DNA from: Stenotrophobium rhamnosiphilum
Lineage (GTDB): Bacteria; Pseudomonadota; Gammaproteobacteria; Nevskiales; Nevskiaceae
Direction of reading: 5' to 3'
DNA length: 64,000 nucleotides
NCBI RefSeq assembly: GCF_003052265.1
Contig: NZ_QANS01000001.1
Location: forward strand, 1-64,000
This document shows, one piece after another, positions 7,606 to 15,844 of the stretch. Below the pieces are notes generated by a model, which was not told the origin of the DNA, ran no database searches, and saw nothing but the letters and a program-made list of their open reading frames with translations. The position numbers and the translations under genes are program-made. Positions within the stretch are counted from its first letter, which is position 1. Every line of letters starts with the position of its first letter.

Positions 7606-8853
7606 TCAATCGCAGGCGGCGAGTTGGTTGAGCGCGGAATTTTCCACCGATGTTAGCGCACAGCGTGTGCCGCCCGGCGTGTACATCATCGGCACGCACA
7701 GGTTGCAAGCCGTGCACCCCGAGCGCGTCTTCTTGCCTGCTTCAAAACCGCGTAAAAGATCCGGCTGATGAATCAATGCTCGGCCCATGACTATCGCTTC
7801 GAAGCCATCGCGCATCGCTTCTTCAATCCCAGCGATCGATTTCACGCCACCGAGATAGGCTAACGGTGTGTCGACTACAGCTCGGATGCGGCGAGCCGCT
7901 TCAAGCAGATATAGATCGTGGAATTCGATCTTTGGCTGTTGCCACTGCAACACCTGAGTAGCAGCTCGCATCATGAAAGACTGTGTTGCGCCTGCGACAC
8001 CTTTGGGAATCTGACTGCCGAAGATCGCCCATGGCGCTTCTACGTTTGCGCCCGCACTGAGCACAATCAGATGCGCCCCGTGTGCCGATAAACTTTTAGC
8101 GGCGACGACGGCATCCTCCACCGTGCCTCCACCTTTGTAGCCTTCGAACATACTGATCTTGCAGATCACCGGCATGGTCTTGCCAACCGCATCGAGGACA
8201 GCGTTCAGTACTTCTGCAGGGAACCGCACTCGCGCTTCTGCACTGCCGCCGAAGGTATCTTTACGCCGGTTGTATTTTGGTGAGAGGAACTGGCTGAGCA
8301 AATAGCCGTGGCCCATGTGCAGCTCAATTGCATCAAAACCGGATTGCTGCGCAACGAGTGCCGCCGAAACAAATTCTTGCTTAATGCGCGCCATGTCATC
8401 GCGAGTCATCGCATTCTTAAACCATCGACCATTGAGTACGCCGGCAGCATTGAAGCCGCTCGATGCGCTCATCGGATAACGCGTAGACAACTGCGGCAGA
8501 AAATTGAACGCGCCGCCGTGCGTGATCTGAGCGCTTGCTGCTGCGCCTTCACGATGCACAGCATCCGTGAGCACACGCAGATGTTTGACAGTTTCTGCAT
8601 TGAGCGTGATTTGATCTGGGAACGTACGACCATCAGCACTCACCGAACAGTAAGCCACCGTCGTCATGCCTACGCCACCTGCCGCCATCGAGCGATGATG
8701 CTGGACCAGCGCCTTTGTCGGCACCCCCCGGGGCGCCATCCCCTCATTAGTGGCAGATTTAATGACGCGATTGCGTAGACGGATCGGCCCAAGTGCCCAA
8801 GGCATCAGCGCTCGACTAAACTCAGATGACTGCGTTGAATTCAATATGTCCAT
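7606..8853 (-). CDS. NADH:flavin oxidoreductase, old yellow enzyme family
   Basis: 415 residues from ATG 8853, preceded by AGG and overlapping the upstream SDR by 13 bp. A TIM-barrel FMN enzyme: the N-terminal strand PIRLRNRVIKSATNEG, the Q-T-H-G-G flavin-site motif (SAQITHGGA), the substrate-site H-x-G-H-G-Y-L (ELHMGHGYLLSQFLSPKYNRR) and the C-terminal phosphate loop GFEAIVMGRALIH are all present. After the barrel comes a Cys cluster (GCTACNLC ... C) like that of the 2,4-dienoyl-CoA-reductase branch, but with CxxCxxC spacing and no FAD/NAD domain behind it. It probably reduces activated C=C bonds with NAD(P)H. It is cotranscribed with the SDR. Confidence 0.85.
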   Translation of the reverse strand: MDILNSTQSSEFSRALMPWALGPIRLRNRVIKSATNEGMAPRGVPTKALVQHHRSMAAGGVGMTTVAYCSVSADGRTFPDQITLNAETVKHLRVLTDAVHREGAAASAQITHGGAFNFLPQLSTRYPMSASSGFNAAGVLNGRWFKNAMTRDDMARIKQEFVSAALVAQQSGFDAIELHMGHGYLLSQFLSPKYNRRKDTFGGSAEARVRFPAEVLNAVLDAVGKTMPVICKISMFEGYKGGGTVEDAVVAAKSLSAHGAHLIVLSAGANVEAPWAIFGSQIPKGVAGATQSFMMRAATQVLQWQQPKIEFHDLYLLEAARRIRAVVDTPLAYLGGVKSIAGIEEAMRDGFEAIVMGRALIHQPDLLRGFEAGKKTRSGCTACNLCVPMMYTPGGTRCALTSVENSALNQLAACD

Positions 8854-9782
8854 TGGATACCTGTGAGTGCTTCGGTACGCGCCCATAAATCTGCACCCAA
8901 CTGCGAGTTCAATGCTGCTGGACCCGGCTTAACGACACCCGGAATACCGAAACTTTCGAACAATAGTTTTGGCCCGATGAATGCGCCGCGCGGAATATCA
9001 GCAGACGTGGCGGCGACGACAATGGCAGACGCACCGTTCTCCGGTGTTTGACCAAAATTTTCCTGCCCCCAACCTAATGACTTCGACGAAAAGCGTTGCC
9101 ACCAATTGTCTCTGTCAGAGATTTTGCGATTGCGGCCTAGTTGCGTACGGCACACACCAGGATGCGCGGCATAACTGCTGATGCTGCTACCTACTGCTTC
9201 TAACTTACGTTGCAACTCCAGTGCGAATAACAAGTTCGATAGTTTGGCCTGTTGGTACGCCTTGATCGGCATGTAACCCATGCTGAAATTCAAATCATCT
9301 GGATTCATCTTCGCTGTGCGCTGAACTAAGCTCGTGACGCTGACCACTCGCGCTGCGGACGCTGCCTTGAGTAAAGGCCACAAAGCATGGGTGAGACGAA
9401 AGTGACCGAGATGCGCAATGGCAAACGTCAGCTCATGTCCTTCCTCTGTCAGCGTCTTAAGCGAAGGAGGATAAATGCCCGCATTGTTAACCAGTACATC
9501 TAATGGCTCGCCGCATGCGAGTAAACGCTGCGCCACGGACTGGATGCTTTTTGCATCCGACAAATCCACCTGCTCAAATCTCAGCGTGGATGAGCCAAGT
9601 GCTTGCAATTGCTCCAGCGCCTTCTGTGCAGCTTGTTCGTTGATGTCTGCGATCGTGATTTTCGCGCCAAGTTTCACGAAACGCATCGCCGCACCCAGCC
9701 CTAGGCCACTAGCACCACCTGTGATCAGTACATGTTTGTTCTTGAGACTGTGGGGCATAAAATCAGAGTGCTTATTTTGCAT
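8841..9782 (-). CDS. Short-chain dehydrogenase/reductase
   Basis: 313 residues. A Rossmann fold with the NAD(P) loop TGGASGLGLG (about residues 21-30), the acidic ADINE after strand 2, NNAG (residues 100-103 region), catalytic Ser in VVSVTS and the YQQAK pair. The length and the long C-terminus resemble retinol-dehydrogenase/WW-oxidoreductase-type SDRs. The start is either ATG 9782 or the Met eight codons later; neither has a clear ribosome binding site, and the first ATG lies only 5 bp from a 30-bp palindrome (9787-9816). It forms a unit with the downstream old-yellow-enzyme gene, suggesting linked redox steps on a ketone or enone. Confidence 0.85.
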   Translation of the reverse strand: MQNKHSDFMPHSLKNKHVLITGGASGLGLGAAMRFVKLGAKITIADINEQAAQKALEQLQALGSSTLRFEQVDLSDAKSIQSVAQRLLACGEPLDVLVNNAGIYPPSLKTLTEEGHELTFAIAHLGHFRLTHALWPLLKAASAARVVSVTSLVQRTAKMNPDDLNFSMGYMPIKAYQQAKLSNLLFALELQRKLEAVGSSISSYAAHPGVCRTQLGRNRKISDRDNWWQRFSSKSLGWGQENFGQTPENGASAIVVAATSADIPRGAFIGPKLLFESFGIPGVVKPGPAALNSQLGADLWARTEALTGIQWTY

Positions 9783-9786
9783 TTAT

Positions 9787-9816
9787 ATAAGTGTACGATA
9801 CGTTTCGTACACTTAT
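9787..9816. promoter_or_regulatory. Perfect 12-bp-arm operator before the SDR gene
   Basis: ATAAGTGTACGA-TACGTT-TCGTACACTTAT is a perfect inverted repeat with 12-bp arms and a 6-bp spacer. It lies between the end of the TetR gene (9871) and the SDR start (9782). The inner GTACGA...TCGTAC is typical of TetR-family operators, so the upstream regulator probably binds here and controls the SDR and oxidoreductase. Confidence 0.75.
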
Positions 9817-9870
9817 GAATCACTCAAATGGATGAGACGATTGAGTAATCAGGAATGAGGTCTTTGAGCG

Positions 9871-10461
9871 TCAGAGACCTTTTTTGCTGCCTACACCGGT
9901 AGTCACCAGACGAACCAGCTTGCGAATCCAGACTTTAGTAAGTGGCTCCAGCAGAAAGTACATGCGCGTCACGACCGCCCCTTGGATGACGTCTAGCGTC
10001 AGCTCAATATCCGCTGCTTGGTCAATCTCGCCCCGTTTAATCGCACGCTGAAGAATCAGCCGAAGCGGTGCGCGGCGCCGGTCATTCAATACCATCAGCG
10101 CCGACGCCAACGTAGGATTACTCGCACACTCCGCCGCCAACATAGGGATCACCCCCTTCAACGGCGAGTTTTGCATGGCACGCGAAACCTGCGCGAACTG
10201 TTCTAGCAACTCTGCTTCCAGACTGGACCGCTCTGGGGGCTCCGCGATAGGCAACTGACTAATCACAGCCAGTATCAACTGCTCTTTAGTTTTCCATCGT
10301 CGATAAATCGTGGACTTGCTGGCCTTGGCTACCGCTGCAACGCGATCAATCGTCACTCCGGCATAGCCGCTTTCCGACAATATTTTCAAAGTGGCTTTGA
10401 GAATCGCCTTCTCGGAGGCGAGGCTACGCGGCCTTTGGATCACAGCACTGGAAGACGCCAT
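9871..10461 (-). CDS. TetR/AcrR family transcriptional regulator
   Basis: 196 residues from ATG 10461, preferred because GGTAGG stands 4-9 bp before it. The helix-turn-helix covers about residues 15-62 (ASEKAILKATLKILSESGY, then VTIDRVAAVAKASKSTIYRRW), with the family signature STIYRRWKTKEQL. The C-terminal helices match the TetR_C_11-like ligand domain. It is upstream of, and in the same direction as, the SDR and old-yellow-enzyme genes, with a perfect palindrome in between, so it is their likely local regulator. Confidence 0.85.
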   Translation of the reverse strand: MASSSAVIQRPRSLASEKAILKATLKILSESGYAGVTIDRVAAVAKASKSTIYRRWKTKEQLILAVISQLPIAEPPERSSLEAELLEQFAQVSRAMQNSPLKGVIPMLAAECASNPTLASALMVLNDRRRAPLRLILQRAIKRGEIDQAADIELTLDVIQGAVVTRMYFLLEPLTKVWIRKLVRLVTTGVGSKKGL

Positions 10462-10778
10462 ACACCTACCGACATTGAAAGCGCAGAGTGAAGCTGTAAG
10501 CAAACGACTGATCGCGCACTGACACCAGTCTCCATCTCATTTTAAACACAGTCGTAGTCATCGGTGTTTAGTTATTGCTCCTTGGCAACAGCCCGCTACA
10601 TGGATTCTTTGCAGTGCCATTTCACGAACAAATTTCGAGTCTCGCTTATGCTCTACGTGAAAGTGAAAACCTTCCGCCTCCATCAATCTTCTCCTCTTTT
10701 GCGTGAGCGTAAACTGCAAACTGGAATTGCCCCGTTAACGCAGACGTCCAGATGTCTGCAGAATCAACGCGACGCTGA

Positions 10779-11567
10779 ATGACCGTATTTACAGACCTAA
10801 CTAATAAGCGCGATTTCATGATTAAAGTAAGTGTGATGTACCCAAAGCTCCTTCAACATCTCGGCTTCAAAGCATTGGCCTCAACCAGGGCAGGGTTTGC
10901 GTTCTCTCAAGGGCGAAGCGACCCCAGCGTGCAGACACAAGAAATGCTCGGACACTTGTCTGAGCTGGCGCAGTCCACCGATCTGCCCATTAGCGCAGAT
11001 CTCAAAAGCGGATTCGGCCACACGCCTGAAGATGCTGCGAGAACCATCCTTGAGGCTGCCAACACAGGCATCGTTGGTGGCTCTATCGAAGATGCATCGG
11101 GTGACGACGCTGATCCCATCTACGACATCGGATTGGCCGTTGAGCGGATTCAAAGCGCCGTCGCTGCCGCCAAGTCTCTGGATTTCAAATTCATGCTGAC
11201 GGCCCGTGCTGAAAACTATTTCTATGGGCGTGCGGATATCAAAGACACCATCAGGCGCCTACAGGCTTATCAGGAAGCTGGCGCAGACGTGCTGTTTGCT
11301 CCGGGGATTCAATCAAGGGACGACATCAAGGCTATCTTGCAGTCCATAGACCGGCCATTGAACGTGATGATGGGCTTGCAAGGCGTTCGGCTCACAGTGG
11401 CCGAGTTGCAGGAGCTTGGGGTTGTTCGCATCAGTCTGGGTGGATCACTGGCCAGAGCGGCTTATGGCGCACTGGTGCGTGCGGCTAAAGAGGTTCAGAT
11501 CGCTGGTACGTTCAGCTATACGAGTGAGGCCATCTCTGGCAAAGAGCTGAACAGCATCTTCTCGTAG
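10779..11567 (+). CDS. Isocitrate lyase/PEP mutase-family protein with altered N-terminus
   Basis: 262 residues. From LLQHLGFKALAS (about residue 24) the protein follows the ICL/PEPM family closely: SRAGFAFSQGR-like substrate loop, ISADLKSGFG (metal-site Asp region), GGSIEDASGD (the conserved IED), MLTARAENYF and GADVLFAPG, ending normally. The first 23 residues do not fit: the usual RALHxxGxFVxPNPWDxGSA segment, which builds the active-site PxxWD loop, is missing and replaced by an unrelated sequence (MTVFTDLTNKRDFMIKVSVM). Either the gene start was lost by deletion or the enzyme is inactive. No ribosome binding site is evident before ATG 10779. It is probably a decaying gene. Confidence 0.6.
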   Translation: MTVFTDLTNKRDFMIKVSVMYPKLLQHLGFKALASTRAGFAFSQGRSDPSVQTQEMLGHLSELAQSTDLPISADLKSGFGHTPEDAARTILEAANTGIVGGSIEDASGDDADPIYDIGLAVERIQSAVAAAKSLDFKFMLTARAENYFYGRADIKDTIRRLQAYQEAGADVLFAPGIQSRDDIKAILQSIDRPLNVMMGLQGVRLTVAELQELGVVRISLGGSLARAAYGALVRAAKEVQIAGTFSYTSEAISGKELNSIFS

Positions 11568-11591
11568 CGAATTCTTAAGTGCCTAAAGTAG

Positions 11592-11619
11592 GGCGGGTTC
11601 GCAAAGCGCGGAACCCGCC
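11592..11619. repeat. GC-rich hairpin between convergent genes
   Basis: GGCGGGTTC-N10-GAACCCGCC forms a strong stem without a T-run. It lies between the ends of the mutase-like gene and the H1-like gene and is related in sequence to the GTAGGGCGGG hairpins elsewhere in the window. It may end transcription from both sides. Confidence 0.5.
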
Positions 11620-11635
11620 ATCACCATATTCCGCG

Positions 11636-12079
11636 TTAAGAGTTTGAAGGGGTGTCGCTTGCGCTGGTCGTGTCGGCTGGCGCAGGTGCATCGACAACTG
11701 CTGGCGCAACGGCGGCGACTGCTGCTACGGCTGCAACTGCAGCTTTCTTAGCTTTCTTCACGACTTTCTTGACGAGCTTCTTCACCACTTTCGCGGCTGG
11801 AGCTTTCTTCGCTGCAACTTTCTTTACGATCTTCTTTGCAGCCTTCTTAACGGCTTTCTTTGCGACTTTTTTCGCGGTCTTCTTGGCAACTTTCTTAGGC
11901 GCTTTCTTGGCAGAAGCCTTCTTTGCTGGCTTCTTCGCAACTTTCTTAGCTGCCTTCTTGGCTACTTTCTTTGCCGCCTTCTTCACTGCTTTTTTGGCGA
12001 CTGGTTTCACAACTTTCTTGCTAACTTTTTTGGCCGCTTTTTTGGCGACTTTCTTAGCTGCTTTCTTTTTTCCTGCCAT
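11636..12079 (-). CDS. Histone H1-like Lys/Ala-rich DNA-binding protein
   Basis: 147 residues almost wholly built of KKxAKK / AAKKVxKK repeats (residues 1-112), followed by an Ala/Val-rich tail and a short acidic end (APADTTSASDTPSNS). This is the composition of bacterial H1-like proteins (Hc1/AlgP/BpH1 type), which bind and compact DNA without a folded domain. Start ATG has a CGGAG ribosome binding site. It stands alone with its own promoter region. Repeat-rich genes of this kind vary in length between strains. The antisense frame is also open over the whole gene but is an artefact of the AAG/GCC codons. Confidence 0.85.
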   Translation of the reverse strand: MAGKKKAAKKVAKKAAKKVSKKVVKPVAKKAVKKAAKKVAKKAAKKVAKKPAKKASAKKAPKKVAKKTAKKVAKKAVKKAAKKIVKKVAAKKAPAAKVVKKLVKKVVKKAKKAAVAAVAAVAAVAPAVVDAPAPADTTSASDTPSNS

Positions 12080-12238
12080 GTCGAAACTCCGATAGTGATG
12101 CAGGAAATAGGGCCTGCGGCTTTGAGTAGATCAAAGAGAGCGCAAGTTGGCAATTAAATTTTTAAGAAGATCTAAATTTGTTCTTCGATCAACTATCGAA
12201 ATTTCGTGTGCAGATTTGGTGCGAAGCGGCCGCGCTGT

Positions 12239-13051
12239 TTACTTCATGAAGGGCAAAGGGTTCGATGCCAACGTGCGTGCCAGGCCCGGCATGAAGCGCT
12301 TCAGGTAATAACCCGCCCAAGCTTCTGGCGACACCGGCACTACCGCGCGGTTGTGTTGCACGGCTTTGAGAATGGCGTCGGCTACTTTCTCTGGGCCGTA
12401 GTTACGTTTCTTGTAGAAGGCCACGGCGCCCGATTGCCACTTGGCGGCTTCGCCTTCGGAGACGGTGGTGGCGACGATGTTGGTGTTGACGATGCCCGGG
12501 CAGATCGCGCTCACGCCAATGCCCTTGCTCTTCATATCCATCCGCAGCGCCTCGCTAAAGCCCAGCACGGCGTACTTGGACGCGGCGTAGATCGGCAGGT
12601 CTGGCGCTGAGAAATAGCCCGCCATCGACGCTGTATTCACGACATGACCGTGGCCGCGTTCCACCATCGCAGGCAGAAACAACTTGCAGCCCAGCATCAC
12701 GCCACGCACGTTAACGGCATGCACCTTGTCCCAGGTCTCGATGCTGGTTTCGAGAAAGCGCCCAGAAGCGCCAATGCCCGCGTTGTTCACCAGCACATCC
12801 AGCGCGCCGTGCTTGGCGTGCACCTTCTTCGCCAGCGCCGTCATCGCCACCTGATCGCTCACGTCCGCAACATGGGTTTCGCACTCGCCACCCTTGGCGG
12901 TGATGAGTTGAGCCGTTTCCTTGAGGCTGGCTTTGCCGAGATCAACCGCAATCACGTAAGCGCCTTCCTTAACAAACGCCAACGCCGTGGCGCGACCAAT
13001 GCCGCTACCGGCGCCAGTGACGAGAACTTTCTGTTGAGCGAAGCGAGCCAT
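12239..13051 (-). CDS. Short-chain dehydrogenase/reductase
   Basis: 270 residues from ATG 13051, chosen for the GGAGAA ribosome binding site. Classical SDR: NAD(P) loop VTGAGSGIGRA (residues 11-21), AVDLG after strand 2, ADVSD, NNAGIG, catalytic Ser in NTASMAGY, and YAASK (Tyr and Lys), then the ICPGIVNTNI segment. The C-terminal extension with KKRNYGPEKVADAILKAVQHNRAVVPVSPEAW is typical of the group often annotated as acetoin- or ketoreductase-like SDRs beside lipid-modifying genes. The substrate is not known. Monocistronic; repeats follow upstream. Confidence 0.85.
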   Translation of the reverse strand: MARFAQQKVLVTGAGSGIGRATALAFVKEGAYVIAVDLGKASLKETAQLITAKGGECETHVADVSDQVAMTALAKKVHAKHGALDVLVNNAGIGASGRFLETSIETWDKVHAVNVRGVMLGCKLFLPAMVERGHGHVVNTASMAGYFSAPDLPIYAASKYAVLGFSEALRMDMKSKGIGVSAICPGIVNTNIVATTVSEGEAAKWQSGAVAFYKKRNYGPEKVADAILKAVQHNRAVVPVSPEAWAGYYLKRFMPGLARTLASNPLPFMK

Positions 13052-13076
13052 ACGTTTCTCCGATGTATTTGTACCC

Positions 13077-13137
13077 GTAGGAGCGCCTCTTAGGCGCGAT
13101 TGGTGCATGAACCATCGCGCCTAAGAGGCGCTCCTAC
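13077..13137. repeat. Long palindromic repeat (GTAGGAGCGCCTCTTAGG type)
   Basis: GTAGGAGCGCC...GGCGCTCCTAC with 24-bp arms around a 13-bp loop. The same repeat with a longer loop occurs at 59035-59142, so it is a dispersed repetitive element rather than a gene-specific terminator. Confidence 0.8.
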
Positions 13138-13152
13138 AAAAGCGATGTGCGC

Positions 13153-13365
13153 GTAGGGTGCGCCGTGCGCACCGCTTTTTTATTGGCCGAGCGGCCACGT
13201 AGAGTGGCCGAAAAGTAGGGGAGTTAGACGTGAGATGAAGCCGGTGCGCACGGCGCACCCTACAACCGAGTTACGAATTTACGTAGGGTGGGTAGAGCGA
13301 ATGCGAAACCCACCGTCTTCGCTGCACGAACAATGGTGGGTTTCGCTGCGCTCTACCCACCCTAC
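13153..13365. repeat. Cluster of dispersed repeats
   Basis: This 13.05-13.38 kb gap holds no gene. It contains GTAGGGTGCGCCGTGCGCACC (13153 on) with an inverted copy at 13243-13263, and then a palindrome 13283-13365 whose arms are GTAGGGTGGGTAGAGCG... and its complement. The same units recur near 39.35-39.42 kb, 56.33-56.41 kb and 57.17-57.21 kb. Confidence 0.75.
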
Positions 13366-13377
13366 GGTACGGCGGCT

Positions 13378-14025
13378 TTAAGCCGTCGGCACCTTCTTCC
13401 AATCCGCCAAAAACTGCGCCAGCCCACTATCCGTAAGCGGATGTTTCACCAACATCTTGTAAACCGACAACGGCAACGTGCCCACATGCGCACCAGCCTT
13501 AAGCGATTCCAGCACATGCTGCGGATGACGCAGGCTGGCGGCCAGCACTTCGGTCTTGAAATCGTAGGTGCGGTAGATCTGCACGATGTCGCGGATCAGC
13601 TGCATGCCGTCCATGCCAATGTCATCGAGACGGCCAACAAAGGGCGACACATACGTCGCACCAGCTTTGGCTGCCAGCAGCGCCTGCAAAGGCGAGAAGC
13701 ACAGCGTCACGTTGACCTTATGGCCAGCCGACGTCAGCGCCTTGGTGGCCTTGAGGCCTTCGGTGGTCAGCGGGCACTTCACGACGATGTTCGGATGAAC
13801 CGCCGAAAACTTCTTGCCCTCCGCAATCATGCCCTCGGCATCCAGACTGATCGTCTCCACGCTGATCGGCCCGTCGATGATTTTCACGATCTCTGCCACC
13901 ACCTCATCCAGCTTGCGGCCGGTCTTGGCAATTAGCGAAGGATTCGTGGTCACGCCATCCACAAGCCCAGAGGCAGCAGCTTCGCGTAGTTCGTTGGTAT
14001 CGGCGGTGTCGAGGAAGATTTTCAT
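13378..14025 (-). CDS. Transaldolase / fructose-6-phosphate aldolase-type
   Basis: 215 residues, the size of the small decameric transaldolases (TalC/Fsa subfamily) rather than TalB. Key parts: MKIFLDTAD (Asp of strand 1), [29 protein letters not shown] with the Schiff-base Lys, [31 protein letters not shown] and [13 protein letters not shown]. Such enzymes move a dihydroxyacetone unit between sugar phosphates in the pentose phosphate pathway, or cleave fructose-6-phosphate; the residue separating the two (Gln versus Glu/Phe variants) was not examined. Stop codon lies against repeats; monocistronic. Confidence 0.9.
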   Translation of the reverse strand: MKIFLDTADTNELREAAASGLVDGVTTNPSLIAKTGRKLDEVVAEIVKIIDGPISVETISLDAEGMIAEGKKFSAVHPNIVVKCPLTTEGLKATKALTSAGHKVNVTLCFSPLQALLAAKAGATYVSPFVGRLDDIGMDGMQLIRDIVQIYRTYDFKTEVLAASLRHPQHVLESLKAGAHVGTLPLSVYKMLVKHPLTDSGLAQFLADWKKVPTA

Positions 14026-14074
14026 TGGGAACGATTGAGTGGATTTAGTCTGGGCAGCGTTTTACCACATTAAA

Positions 14075-14131
14075 GTAGGGCGGGAGAATCCCGCCTTCCG
14101 CGACGCGACTGGCGGGATGCTCCCGCCCTAC
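14075..14131. repeat. GTAGGGCGGGA hairpin repeat
   Basis: GTAGGGCGGGAGAATCCCGCC and GGCGGGATGCTCCCGCCCTAC form a palindrome of nested stems in the gap between the divergent transaldolase and methyltransferase genes. It is a member of the dispersed hairpin class seen at 11592 and elsewhere. Confidence 0.7.
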
Positions 14132-14204
14132 GTACCGCATTCGTCGCGGCAACGCTTTCGGTAAAATGCCGCGCGCTTGCCCTCACTGCACAGTTACGAA
14201 TCTG

Positions 14205-15008
14205 ATGAGCTTCCTTTACCGCGATATTCCCCTGCGTTACAGCGTCGATCTGGCACGGCTGCCGGCAGAGTTGCAGGGTGTGTTTGTTGAGCTGGACGCC
14301 GACGACAGCACCCGTGCGTGGATTGATGCCGTCCATGCCAAGCCCAATCCACGCAGCAAGATTCTGCTGCGCAATTTGGCGATGTTGTTCGTCAACCTCT
14401 ACGACGCCAACGGCTTGACCAACAGCTTTCAAGATCGCCTGCTGAGCACCGCGCAATGGCAGCGATTGTTGGGTGAGGGTGGGGCGCGTTTGCTCGATGT
14501 GGGTGCTGGCGATGGCGAAGTCACACGCCAACTCGCGCCATTGTTTTCCGACATCGTCACTACCGAAGTATCCAAGCCGATGGTGCGCCGACTCCGCGGC
14601 AAGGGCTATCGCAGTCACCACTGCGATATTGCGTTTGCAGACATCGACGACCCGGGTGGCTTTGATGTCGTAGCGCTGCAAAACGTCATCGACCGCACAA
14701 CACATCCATTACGGTTGATTGAAAGCGCGTTCAACCTGCTTGGCGAAGAAGGTCGCGTTGTCATAGCAACACCATTGCCACTCCAGCCCGAGGTCTATGC
14801 CGGCTCGCGCAGACTCATGCCGGAGGAATTGTTGCCGGTCGATACGCCAGATTTCGAATCCGCTGTCACTGCTCTATACGAACAAGTCCTCGCCCCACGC
14901 GGCTACCGCGTCACCGCATTCACCCGCGCACCGTATCTCTGCAGCGGCACCGCAAAGGCGCCAGTGGATGTGTTGGATGATGCAATTTTTGTGTTGGCGC
15001 AGTGGTGA
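14205..15008 (+). CDS. METTL9/DREV-family methyltransferase
   Basis: 267 residues from ATG 14205; an in-frame ATG at 14166 would add MPRACPHCTVTNL, and neither start has a clear ribosome binding site. The SAM site is LLDVGAGDGEVTRQLAPLF (motif I, about residues 100-118) followed by TTEVSKPMVRRL (motif II). Beyond it are the segments that mark this family: VVALQNVIDRTTHPLRLI, RVVIATPLPLQPEVY, and near the end the TAFTRAPYLCSG block and VLDDAIFVL. Eukaryotic METTL9 methylates the N1 position of His in xHxH sequences; the role of bacterial members is not settled. No His-rich partner is visible next to it. Confidence 0.8.
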   Translation: MSFLYRDIPLRYSVDLARLPAELQGVFVELDADDSTRAWIDAVHAKPNPRSKILLRNLAMLFVNLYDANGLTNSFQDRLLSTAQWQRLLGEGGARLLDVGAGDGEVTRQLAPLFSDIVTTEVSKPMVRRLRGKGYRSHHCDIAFADIDDPGGFDVVALQNVIDRTTHPLRLIESAFNLLGEEGRVVIATPLPLQPEVYAGSRRLMPEELLPVDTPDFESAVTALYEQVLAPRGYRVTAFTRAPYLCSGTAKAPVDVLDDAIFVLAQW

Positions 15009-15066
15009 ATTGAAGTTAGTGCGTAATCTGCTGTGAGCGAGAGGCGGGTCTAGCTCGCCCTAAGTG

Positions 15067-15771
15067 CTAAGGCAGCTTGGCCTCAGTAGACGTTTGATTG
15101 GTTGCCATTTCAAGAAAGCGAATATATGTCTCAAGCTGCCATCGAATTGATATAGACCATAGGCCAATGAAATACAGAACAAGGATTAGTAGGCCGAGGA
15201 ATATTCCTCCTGCATGTACGTCAACGAGTCCCGTCAGCGTTACGTCTCTGAATTGCAGGTAAAGCGCTACAACAACTGGCAGAAACCCTAATCTCTCAAC
15301 GCCTCCCAGCAAGAAGCCAGAGCGCTTTGTTAAGGGCTCCAGCCTTTTTCGAGAAAACTGAAGCTTTTCCACTAGCTCGTTTTCAGGGTAAGCCTTCAAC
15401 CAAGCAACGATCTGATTGAAGCCTTGAGATTCTTGGTCTAACTGCGCGGCAAAGATGGGTCTTCTGTTCCACATCTCCTTCAATTCTTTGCCAGACCCTG
15501 CAATTATTGCCAGTAGCCCGCCAGAAATTTCTATCGCTAATCCAGCTATTGCAAATCCTGCCGCGATTTTTGACGGCAAGTAAATCGTAGAAATCGCAGC
15601 TGTCAGTGCGCCGACGAGAAGTATCAAGATGCCAATTTTCTCGCTCTTGTTCGCGAGTGGCCTGTAATCGTTTGGAAGGCAAGATGCGATTCTTTGATCA
15701 AACGCCGAGAAGCTCAATATTTGCGGCGCTTCTACACCTGAATCTTCTTGAGCTATGGCGGCAGGTTTCAT
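15067..15771 (-). CDS. Hypothetical membrane protein with four TM segments
   Basis: 234 residues. Hydrophobic helices at about 47-66 (IGILILLVGALTAAISTIYL), 69-92 (AGFAIAGLAIEISGGLLAII), 160-178 and 190-212, with a soluble stretch of some 65 residues between the second and third that begins GSGKELKEMWNRRPIF. There is no family that I recognise. Codon choice is richer in A/T than that of the neighbours, as is the following 440-bp gap, which hints at recent acquisition. A 41-codon charged ORF lies 73 bp upstream on the same strand and may belong with it. Confidence 0.6.
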   Translation of the reverse strand: MKPAAIAQEDSGVEAPQILSFSAFDQRIASCLPNDYRPLANKSEKIGILILLVGALTAAISTIYLPSKIAAGFAIAGLAIEISGGLLAIIAGSGKELKEMWNRRPIFAAQLDQESQGFNQIVAWLKAYPENELVEKLQFSRKRLEPLTKRSGFLLGGVERLGFLPVVVALYLQFRDVTLTGLVDVHAGGIFLGLLILVLYFIGLWSISIRWQLETYIRFLEMATNQTSTEAKLP

Positions 15772-15844
15772 CTAAGTCTCTTCGGTAAATTGGAGTCTGG
15801 TTCCTTTAGTTTAAGGGCGGATCTAAATGTCGCTGCATTGGAGT

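Noticed and set aside
11652..12095. 147-codon hydrophobic ORF antisense to the H1-like gene
   Set aside because: The Phe/Ala/Leu/Thr repeats are the mirror of Lys/Ala codons; the sense strand has the good ribosome binding site and a known protein type.
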